From Harmonia axyridis (lineage: Eukaryota > Arthropoda > Insecta > Coleoptera > Coccinellidae), in contig NC_059501.1 of NCBI RefSeq assembly GCF_914767665.1, positions 74,436,798-74,500,797 on the forward strand: DNA of 64,000 nucleotides, read 5' to 3'. A program made the translations under genes and the position numbers. Shown here piece after piece: positions 55,589-64,000 of the stretch (position 1 is its first letter; the number at the start of each line of letters is the position of its first letter). The notes under the pieces are model-generated. The model did no database searches and had not been told where the DNA came from. It was given only the letters and a program-made list of their open reading frames with translations.

Positions 55589-57313
55589 ATGAAATTGAAT
55601 TTGAGGATTTCCCTAGTTGCAATTGGTGCAATGATTATAATTTGCCCGTTCAAAATAACTGTGAATTGGGAGTTGGATGAAGATCCACAAATAAAGGAAA
55701 ATTTATTGAAGATGATTCAGATACAACCGGGATTTAAATTGTGTGTATTGGTTGATATGAACACATTCCATCCAAAAACTGGTGAGGTTTTCCTCAGAGA
55801 AAATGTTTGCCCACAAATAAATTTGAGAACAAATTCAGAAATTCAGTTGAGAACAAACTTTGCAAGTTACGCACTCATTTTCTTGAATTCCTATGAAGAT
55901 ATCCCTAAGAAAATATCATTTCTATCTAATACAAGTCTTTACAAACCTACTACACCCACACTTTTTTTTTTTAAGAATCGAATGGAAAGTTTAGATTTTC
56001 TAAGAGATACTGTGGCGATTTTAATAAAGTATCGGATTTTCATATCTTTGATTATATTTCATCGCGATGGTATACAAGCCTTGGCTTATAATGCATTTGA
56101 GAACAAGTTTTGGCACCTGGATGATTTAATGGATTTTATATCGAATACTGAATCGCATATACCTAACCTGAATGGCTTCAAGCTAAGAATGGCTGTTTTT
56201 CAAAATCCTCCAAGGATTTTCAAGGACGAAGCAGGGCTATGGCATTCCGATTATGAATTTTACTGGACGAACATGTTAAAAGAGCTGAATGCGACTTATG
56301 AACTGATTGAAACAACACCCTATGATTTGGATGATGCAAAGGATGCAGTTATGAAAGGTGAAATTGATTTTTGTCCCCTCAGCTACTTCAGAACTTGCAT
56401 TCCAGAAAATCTTGATTTCACTTCACCTCTTTTTATTGAGAATTTGGTCGTTTTGGTTCCTAAATCAGAATTGATATCAAGGTCCACGTATATTCATATG
56501 GCTTTATCGAAACCTGTTTGGTTTTTCGTACTAATTTCTATGTTTTTTATGGTTTTATTCTTAATAATAGTTGGAAAAAAACGAATATCTCAAAATCAAT
56601 CCATATCTTCAACTGTTTTGGATGTGATTAGTATATTGATTGGAAAATCCTTCAAAATCTATCCTCACTACAGTTGGACGGAAAAAATATTTTTGGGACT
56701 ATGTCAAATGATGGGCATTGTTATAATAGCTGCTTTCACTTCTGCTTTAATTTCAACTATTTTACTGGATAAACATAAAGATCAAATAAATAGTCTGAAC
56801 GATCTCATGGAATCTAAGCTTACTGTTTATGCTCTACCTGAAATGAAAAAAATTGTTGAAGAGTTTTCACCTTCTCTAAATCAGCAACTGGTTAACATTT
56901 CAAGGAGAAATTACACATCTTTATTGAAGAACCAGATATATGGCCAAGCTCTTGTTGTACCCAAATCATTATCCTCCGATGTTTTGGAAACTGTTAACGT
57001 GAAAGGTTCTGATATTGAATACAGAATTATGCACGAATCCATAACTTCGGGTTTCAGTACGTTTTTTTTCACGAAAAATTCACCATTAGTGAAGATAATT
57101 AATAATCTGCAGATGAGAAAGCAACAATTTGGGTTGATGAATGATATTAAGAGGAAGAGGAACCGTTCTGGCGAAAAACAAGTATCGAAGAAAAACAAAC
57201 CACTATCTATGAGACATCTTGCTGGAATATTTTTGGTTTGGTTGATTGGAATTGGGATATCCATAATAATATTCATTTTAGAAATATTTCATATGTTACC
57301 TAAAACTTGTTGA
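55589..57313 (+). CDS. Divergent ionotropic receptor IR5 (odd subtype)
   Basis: 574 aa, intact, single exon. The ATG at 55589 opens MKLNLRISLVAIGAM, two residues longer than its paralogues. Odd-type N-terminus and upstream block, yet several even-like residues in the N-terminal and S1 regions (KPTTPTLFFFKNRMES, GLWHSDYEFYW). Private changes include IQALAYNAFENKF, TYIHMALSKP and a more hydrophobic TM1 (ISMFFMVLFLIIV). It ends LEIFHMLPKTC, a 3-residue extension. Domain order as in IR2. Confidence 0.87.
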   Translation: MKLNLRISLVAIGAMIIICPFKITVNWELDEDPQIKENLLKMIQIQPGFKLCVLVDMNTFHPKTGEVFLRENVCPQINLRTNSEIQLRTNFASYALIFLNSYEDIPKKISFLSNTSLYKPTTPTLFFFKNRMESLDFLRDTVAILIKYRIFISLIIFHRDGIQALAYNAFENKFWHLDDLMDFISNTESHIPNLNGFKLRMAVFQNPPRIFKDEAGLWHSDYEFYWTNMLKELNATYELIETTPYDLDDAKDAVMKGEIDFCPLSYFRTCIPENLDFTSPLFIENLVVLVPKSELISRSTYIHMALSKPVWFFVLISMFFMVLFLIIVGKKRISQNQSISSTVLDVISILIGKSFKIYPHYSWTEKIFLGLCQMMGIVIIAAFTSALISTILLDKHKDQINSLNDLMESKLTVYALPEMKKIVEEFSPSLNQQLVNISRRNYTSLLKNQIYGQALVVPKSLSSDVLETVNVKGSDIEYRIMHESITSGFSTFFFTKNSPLVKIINNLQMRKQQFGLMNDIKRKRNRSGEKQVSKKNKPLSMRHLAGIFLVWLIGIGISIIIFILEIFHMLPKTC

Positions 57314-58049
57314 TATTTTTAGTTAAAAGATGATTCTGATTTGTAACTCACCACTATTAGCACTTCGATTTCTGCAATTGCTTTTAGTCTATATATTCAC
57401 TTCAGAATCTATTAACTTTTGTCACTTTGATTGCAATAAACTTATTATATTTGTCTATGTTTTCCATCAATATGGCTTTTGCCGTCCAAATATTGCTTCT
57501 GCCGGAAGCATGGAATTCCGTCCAAAAAAATTTGCTAAACAACATTTATTCTCGAAGCTCAATCATACGATCCATGAATTTTTGAAGAAAAAATATCAAC
57601 AAATCTTAAAAAATGGAGAAAGCTTTTGGGCGCTGGTCACCAATTGCGCCCTTGGAGACCACATGAAGCTACCGTGCGAAATATCATCTTCATTCAATTG
57701 ATAAATTTCGAATTTATCAGAAAAACTGAATATCGTACGGCCATATAATGGATGAGTGTAGGTATGAAATAAAAATATCAAGCTTCGCACATAATTTCAA
57801 GCCATTCACTTCATCAGAATCTTAAAAATTCAAGAAGAATATTGAAAAAGAATTCCCATTATTTCCGTGAAAATTGAAACCTTTTTATTTAGAATAAGAA
57901 CTTCAAGCTTCATACTGAATTTTCTAGTGGATAACTAATCTTTTACGAATTATTGATATATAGAACATTTCTAAAAAATTCGTGAACAGATCGATTAACA
58001 AACATCGTGGTAAGAAAAGTCAATAAAGAAAGAATGAGAAAAGCACTAA
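57314..58049. other. IR5 3' flank
   Basis: Diverged version of the shared IR 3' flank, with caataaac near 57436. No gene. Confidence 0.5.
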
Positions 58050-58690
58050 CGTGAGCTTTCGAGCGCTAGTAGTTCATAGAAGATTTTTGAAGTTCTTAGT
58101 TTGGAGGGAGGATGGGGTTTATCCACCAAGAGGATTCGACCATGGTAAATTGTTGAGTCGATTTAATGTGGTTTCACTGCGGGATAGGAGAGGAATTTTG
58201 TGTCTCAGATTCCTATACAAACTACTGCACAACAGTATTGACTGTCCACGTCTTCTGGCTGCTTTGGGATTTCGAGTTCCAAGACCTGCGTCCCGTACGG
58301 TGGAGTTATTCCACTTGGGGACACAGAGGATCAATTCTTTGATGCAGTCTCCCATTTGGTTCATGGAGTCTACTTTCAACTCAGTTGCGAGAGAGTGTGA
58401 CATTCACTTTGATTCATTGGCGTATATTGTCGATAAATATGTAATAGGGTTAGGTTGAATGTACCTATATGATTGTATTTTTATATTTTTGGTATACGGT
58501 CATTTCCTTGCTCTTGAAGTATTATATTGATTCCCAGTATTGATTGTTACTGTACCACGTGCTGAAGCTAATTTAGATTATTGTAACTCGATATTGTCAG
58601 TTTATTTCTGTATTTGTTGTTTGCGCTGTAGCTTGGTTGTAATTGGATGTTTATCCGTTGAAAATAAAGGACTCATTATCCCCGACTTTT
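58050..58690 (+). mobile_element. Non-LTR retrotransposon C-terminal fragment
   Basis: The frame to 58458 contains YPPRGFDHGKLLSRF, SLRDRRGILCLRFLYKLLHNSIDCPRLL and FRVPRPASRT, the conserved C-terminal end of Jockey-type LINEs, then a 3' tail. The 5' truncated end joins the IR flank near 58070. Confidence 0.72.
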
Positions 58691-58879
58691 GTCTATACGC
58701 GTAGGATTTCTCCTCGTCGTCGGCTTCTCACTCCCCGCTAAAAGGAACATTCACTCAATCCCAGATATTTAAAATATCAGAAGGGTAGAGCTCGGTCGTG
58801 TCCGGTCCTTGTGGTCCCCTGTGGAACTTCTGGTCCTCTTACACGCGATGTCGCCGTTTCTTGGACCTCTCCTTCGCTT

Positions 58880-59990
58880 CCTAGGAATTTTCTTATTGTC
58901 CTTGCAGTAAGTTAAAAAACAGCCATTTTTCAATTATATTACACATATACTCACCAAGTCCTAGTTGTTTGATATTTCTCTTGAGATTTTTGGGTACTAT
59001 TCCTGTTGTTGAGATGACAATTGGAATAGTTCTTGTTGATATCATTCCCCACTGGCGCTTTATCTGAAATTCGAGGTCCCTATATTTTGAAATTTTTTCG
59101 ATGCTTTTTGACGCATGTTGTTGTTATTAGGTATTGCTACGTCGATGAGTATTGCTGCCTTTTGATGTTTATCAACAAGCAGTATATCTGGCCTATTGTG
59201 AGGGACTGTTTTATCAGTCAAAACTCTACGATCACAGTACAGTTTATAGCGTTCGTTTTCCAGGATGATTTCCGGTCGGTACTTGTAATATGGCACTTTT
59301 TCAGAATGAATAAGTGTTAATTTGGTTGCCATTTCTGGGTGTAGTATCTTTTCTACTGCATCGTGTCTCTCTTTATATTCATTTCCTGCAAACATTTGAT
59401 ATCCTCCCGTGATATGTTGGATTGTCTCATTCGTTGGACATCCATAACGGCATCGATCGTCAGTAATAGTTCGATCCTTTATGATATGCTTGCAGTAATT
59501 TCTTGTTGAGATCACTTGATCTTGGATGGCTAAAAGAAATCCTTCCGTTTCTGGATGCACCTGATGTGAGCCAATAGTTCGACGCATCAATGTCGACATA
59601 ATCCTGGTTCACCTCGTTGAAATGCCGTCCATGTAGGGGCTTTTCTCTCCATCTTTGCAGTTTTTCTTGGATTGTCTGGTGGTTGTATGGCAATTGCTCC
59701 TTGTGCAGTTGTGAAGGTGTTGATTCGTCTGCTTCACACATTACTTTGTAGATCTCTGACGTGCCTGATTTGTCTTTGAAGGATGTTCGTAGGCATTCAT
59801 TTTGCCTATAGGCAAGTTCCATGATGTCTAACTGACCTCTGCCTCCTTTATTCTTCGGCAGTGTCGTCCTCTCAATACTACTTTTCGGATGGTGCTTGTG
59901 TGCTTTTGTCATCAAGGTTCTCATTTTGCGTTGCAGATTTTCCATATCTGTTTTGCTCCATGGAATTATACCGAAAGATTATGTTACAAT
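58880..59990 (-). mobile_element. Non-LTR retrotransposon C-terminal region with CCHC-like and nuclease-like parts
   Basis: Minus strand: RTTLPKNKGGRGQLDIMELAYRQ, HPETEGFLLAIQDQVISTRNYCKHI, DRCRYGCPTNETIQHITGGY, NRPDILLVDKHQKAAILIDVAIP, then KFQNIGTSNF and a WGMISTRTIPIVISTTGIVP segment in other frames. This matches the C-terminal zinc-finger plus restriction-like or integrity domain region of the LINE type whose 5' half is at 52440-54060. Frameshifted and inactive. Confidence 0.72.
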
Positions 59991-60089
59991 TGAATATGCA
60001 TATGTATTGATAGCTCTCGTCATATTCTTGCTGTTGATGTTGTTTTTAAAATTTTGTTGATTCTCCTAATAATAAATCCTAATGATTCT

Positions 60090-60880
60090 CACAAATGTTC
60101 AATCAAGCAGTAAAATTACTCAATATGGTTATAGCAACATCTAAAATCAAATGCATGACAACATCAAAAAACCCACACCTTGCAAGCTGTCTATTGACGA
60201 TAAAATCATCGAACAAGTTATGAAGTTTATATATCTGGGTGTAGAATTGCCAGGATATGTGGATAATAATAATAATATTTATTTATATATGTACTACACC
60301 ACATTGTACACCGTCAATAGTTTTCACGGTTTGTCATTAATTTTCAGTCAAAGTTAAAAACAAATTACCTACACTGACATTTTAAAACTCATTTAGGCTG
60401 TTTTTTGCGATCTGCAGCAATAATTCCTTCACTCTCATATTGAAACTTTATTCATTCAATCTTTTGATCTCATCGGGCAATTTATTGAAAAATTTTATAC
60501 ATGTGAAATTTTGCCCTTGCTGGGTTTTCTTAAGTCTGACAAGAATTTATAAGGCAACAATAAGATCGATAATGACCTACAATGCTGCGACTCGACCAGA
60601 TACGGTCAAGACTAGAAGACTACTGGAAACGACAGAAATGCCGGTGCTTAGAAGAATTGTAGAATGGAGAATATAAACGAGTGGATAATGAATAGAAAGG
60701 TCGAATGGAACAGGCACATCAACCGAATGGTGAAAATCGTTCTTGATCCACCTTCAGTCCACCTTCAGGTCGAGTATTGGACGAACGAGAAAAATATGGA
60801 GCTATAAACTAAGATCTGACTCGACAAGAAGGCGAAGAATGATCAGGCAACTTGCTTGCATTGCAGAATGAAGAAGAAGA
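60090..60880 (+). mobile_element. RTE-like LINE remnant with insertion, unit 3
   Basis: 60090-60260 encodes FNQAVKLLNMVIATSK, KNPTPCKLSIDDKIIEQVMKFIYLGVELPGY; 60538-60880 resumes with RIYKATIRSIMTY and MPVLRRI, then loses the AGKTLLDRERSE block by deletion and ends in a GAA tail. An unrelated AAT-rich LINE tail fills 60262-60537. It is the positional counterpart of the nests between IR1-IR2 and IR3-IR4. Confidence 0.78.
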
Positions 60881-61101
60881 AGAAGGTTATTTCGATATTC
60901 CTCTTAAATTTTTTTGAGACACTCAAATGCAAAAAAAACTCAACAAGTTTATATTTGGTGAAATTTGACGTCTTAGTTCTTATTTTTAGCTGAAATTTCA
61001 AAACTTTTCAGTAAACTGTAGTTAAAATTATTAATTTCAACTTGGATATTTACTCTTCTGTTGAATTCTGGCTTATAAGTCATTTACAAATTTAATCAGA
61101 A

Positions 61102-61807
61102 GTTTGTTGTTAAACCCTAATTTTGAAACATCCTGTGGAATCATTTCGTGCTCAATTTTTTCAAATTACCAATTTTCATCAAGAATCATTCCTATTCAAA
61201 ATTTTATTTTCTGGTTCATGGCTATAAGCCCAATAGTTCATTTTTAAGAGAGAAAGGAACTTGTCATCAACGGTTTCTTTAAGAAATGAAATTTTCCTCA
61301 AGATGTCATTCGAAACCTAATCGACAGAATGAACAGAGATATGCAGGCAGTAAGTTATGAAAACTAGAGGGGGTAATACAAAATATGAATCTGAAAAAAA
61401 AACGTTTCTACAGGTTATTTATGTTACAGTTAAATTGATTCGTTTTGAAGTTTGATTTTTTTATATGAATTCAATAAGTTTGCATGAATAAATTTTGAAC
61501 TGATTGATTATCATTATAACAGAAAAAACATATTGTTCGTTTCTCATTGGTAGACTCAAAACTGAGCTTTCGCACGGAAATTATGGCACAATGAGCAAAA
61601 CCATATCGTCAAAAAATAAAATTTCGTCAAATTGATTTAACTGTTCATTGGTGTTAATGTGTGCCTTAAAAATGAACTAGTGCACTTGAGGCCACGAATA
61701 AAAAAAATGTTGAATAGGAATGGCTCTTGATGAAAATTGGTAATTTGAAAAAACTTGAACACAAAATTATTCCACAGAAAGATTCAAAATTAGGGTTTGA
61801 AAACAAA
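61102..61807. repeat. Foldback repeat upstream of IR6
   Basis: Third copy of the element at 34033-34730, more diverged; same arm sequences and same distance to the next IR start. Confidence 0.78.
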
Positions 61808-62549
61808 CTTCTTATTGATCCTGCATAGTGACTAATAATCTAGCATTAAACAAAAGCGCGAATATGAAAGTTGAAACTAATAATTCCATCTATAATTTAC
61901 TGGAAAAATTTTGAAAATTGATATAAGAATAAGAAAACTTTGAGACTTTCACAAATTAAAAAAAAAATCAACTGCTTCCCTTTTTTTTGCACCTGAGTGC
62001 AGTTCTGGTGAAGCGATCAACATGAAATTTTGTACACAGCTTGAAATTGCCATTTTGAATCCAAATGTAATTTTTATGTAGATTGAATATGCAGTTTAGA
62101 AATAACAGAATCACTAAAATGTGCAAAGCCCTAATTTACGCAACCCCTTCTTGGAATTTGCTTATTACCGAACTTTAATTTAAAATTTTATGTTTCTAGT
62201 TTTTCCAGTTTAGTACTTATAGAGTTTAAGGCAGGAGGAATGGACAGACAATCTTGGAATTGATTACGGATTTCTTATCAATAAGTTGAACATAATCGTT
62301 TGAGACCATTCCTGGCTCAATCCTGAACTGCATCGTGTTTGTCGTGTTCATCCAAGAATTTCTAAAATAGAGGAAACGGATGTCACTCAAATATGTTTAC
62401 ATTTCTTGAGAAAACATCACTTTTAATTTTTATATTGCACTCTTATGACTGTTTTGCATTCAATTCATAATTCCATTAGTCGATTGATGGCATTTGATCT
62501 GAAAAATTACCATTTTAGTTGAATCCTTCAATTGAGGCAGTTGGCACCA
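61808..62549. other. IR6 upstream region
   Basis: Carries the dispersed repeat (gttctggtgaagcgatcaac near 62002) and the conserved proximal IR block from about 62310. No gene. Confidence 0.5.
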
Positions 62550-64000
62550 ATGAATCTGAGAATTTCTCTAGTTGCAGTTGTTGCAATGCATATAATTTTC
62601 CCGTTCAAAATAACTGTGAATTGGGAGTTGGATGAAGATCCTCACATAAAGAAGAATTTATTAAAGATACTTCAGATACAACCGGGATTTGAATTGTGTG
62701 TATTTGTTGATATAAATACATTCCACCCAAATACTGGTGAGGTTTTCCTCAGAGAAAATGTTTGCCCACAAATAAATTTGAGAACAAATTCAGAAATTCA
62801 GTTAAGGACAAACTTTGCAAGTTACGTACTCATTTTCTTGAATTCCTATGAAGATATCCCTAAGAAAATATCATTTCTATCTAATACAAGTCTTTACACA
62901 CCTACTACACCCACATTTTTTTTTTTTAAGAATCCAATTGAAAGTTCAGATTTTCTAAGAGATACTGTGGCGATTTTATTGAAGTATCGGATTTTTAAAT
63001 CTTTGATTATTTTTCATCAAGATGGTATACAAGCCTTGTCTTATGATGTATTCATGAACAAGTTCTGGCATATTAATGATTTAATGCCTCTCTCATCGAA
63101 TACTGATTCGTATATACCTAACCTAAATGGATTTAAGCTACGAATGGCTGTTTTCCAAAATCCACCAAGGATTTTCAAAGACGAAGCAGGGCTATGGCAT
63201 TCCGATTTTGAATTTTATTGGACAAATATATTAAAAGAACTAAATGCATCTTACGAGATGATTGAAACAACACCCTATGATTTGGATGATGCAAAGGATG
63301 CAGTAATGAAAGGTGAAATTGATTTTTGTCCCCTCAGCTACTTCAGAACTTGCATTCCAGAAAATCTTGATTTCACTTCACCTATTTTTATTGAGGATTT
63401 GGTCGTTTTGGTTCCTGAATCAGAATTGATATCGAGGTCCACGTATATTTTTATGGCTTTATCGAAACCTGTTTGGTTTTTCGTACTAATTTTTGTTTTT
63501 ATTATGGTTTCATTCTTAGTAATAGTTGGAAAAAAACGAATATCCCAAAATCAATCCATATCTTCAACTATTTTGGATGTTATTAGTATATTGATTGGAA
63601 AATCCTTCAAAATCTATCCTCACTATAGTTGGACGGAAAAAATATTTTTAGGTCTATGTCAAATGATAAGCATTGTTATAATAGCAGCTTTCACTTCTGC
63701 TTTGATTTCAACTATTCTAGTGGATAAACATAAAGATCAAATAAATAGTCTGAACGATCTCGTGGAATCTAAGCTTACTGTTTATGCTCTACCTGAAATG
63801 AAAAAAATTGTTGAAGAGTTTTCACCTTCTCTAAATCAGCAACTGGTTAAAATCCCAAGGAGAAATTACAGTTCTTTATTGAAAAACCAGATATATGGCC
63901 AAGCTCTTGTTGTACCCAAATCATTATCCTCCGATGTTTTGGAAACTGTTAACGTGAAAGGTTCTGATCTTGAATACAGAACCATGCACGAATCCATAAC
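62550..64000 (+). CDS. Divergent ionotropic receptor IR6 (even subtype), cut by window end
   Basis: Open without interruption from the ATG at 62550 to the edge, 483 full codons, stopping in the S2 lobe before TM3. Even-type start (MNLRISLVAVVAMHIIFPF). Distinct residues include VDINTFHPNTG, a changed linker DLMPLSSNTDSYIPN and STILVDKHK after TM2. A T12 run encodes four Phe, as in IR1 and IR3. Domain order is as in IR2. Intactness of the last 90 or so codons is unknown. Confidence 0.85.
   Translation, partial: MNLRISLVAVVAMHIIFPFKITVNWELDEDPHIKKNLLKILQIQPGFELCVFVDINTFHPNTGEVFLRENVCPQINLRTNSEIQLRTNFASYVLIFLNSYEDIPKKISFLSNTSLYTPTTPTFFFFKNPIESSDFLRDTVAILLKYRIFKSLIIFHQDGIQALSYDVFMNKFWHINDLMPLSSNTDSYIPNLNGFKLRMAVFQNPPRIFKDEAGLWHSDFEFYWTNILKELNASYEMIETTPYDLDDAKDAVMKGEIDFCPLSYFRTCIPENLDFTSPIFIEDLVVLVPESELISRSTYIFMALSKPVWFFVLIFVFIMVSFLVIVGKKRISQNQSISSTILDVISILIGKSFKIYPHYSWTEKIFLGLCQMISIVIIAAFTSALISTILVDKHKDQINSLNDLVESKLTVYALPEMKKIVEEFSPSLNQQLVKIPRRNYSSLLKNQIYGQALVVPKSLSSDVLETVNVKGSDLEYRTMHESI

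Overview
This is eukaryotic DNA from an insect nuclear genome, most likely a beetle or similar holometabolous species (the order is inference). It is AT-rich. The genes carry short GT-AG introns, the transposons are mariner and non-LTR elements, and there is a tandem cluster of divergent ionotropic receptors, an arthropod chemosensory family. No bacterial features, CRISPR arrays or rRNA were seen.

Left part (1-25 kb) holds three well-supported genes. (i) A 9-exon minus-strand gene (12889 to 1986) encodes a 702-aa secreted carboxylesterase-like protein. Its nucleophile serine is replaced by glycine, so it is probably non-catalytic. (ii) Directly upstream on the same strand is GTF2E2, the TFIIE beta subunit: 5 exons, 289 aa, one GC-AG intron. 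(iii) Claspin (CLSPN) diverges from GTF2E2 across about 0.7 kb: 14 exons, 1426 aa, plus strand, a replication-checkpoint mediator. All splice junctions were read directly, and each reading frame closes in multiples of three.

The esterase introns contain the most unusual object in the window, a 935-bp LTR element at 4843-5777. It has two 251-bp TG...CA LTRs, a 4-bp target duplication (GTAC), an 18-nt primer-binding site matching the 3' end of tRNA-Trp, a purine tract and no coding capacity. Each LTR carries a tRNA-like Pol III A/B-box promoter followed by a complete hammerhead-ribozyme fold with stem III open. This is the architecture of a plant-type retrozyme combined with a Pol III-promoter TRIM, here in an insect. 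A solo LTR of the same family, with its own TACG target duplication and an intact ribozyme, lies at 9841-10089 inside a foldback transposon.

Right part (26.5-64 kb) is a tandem array of six single-exon divergent ionotropic receptor (IR) genes, all on the plus strand (29.5, 35.5, 42.0, 48.0, 55.6 and 62.5 kb; the last is cut by the window edge). The array has a dimeric higher-order structure. IR1/IR3/IR5 are one subtype and IR2/IR4/IR6 the other. The even members share an upstream foldback repeat, and RTE-like LINE debris lies between the two members of each pair. Blocks 26.57-38.1 kb and 38.1-50.9 kb are recent segmental duplicates that differ by a few datable insertions: a solo LTR, a LINE fragment and a foldback inverted duplication. 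IR2 looks chimeric, with an even-type body and an odd-type 3' end. The rest of the region is non-LTR retrotransposon debris of several families and broken copies of a transposon-associated protein.
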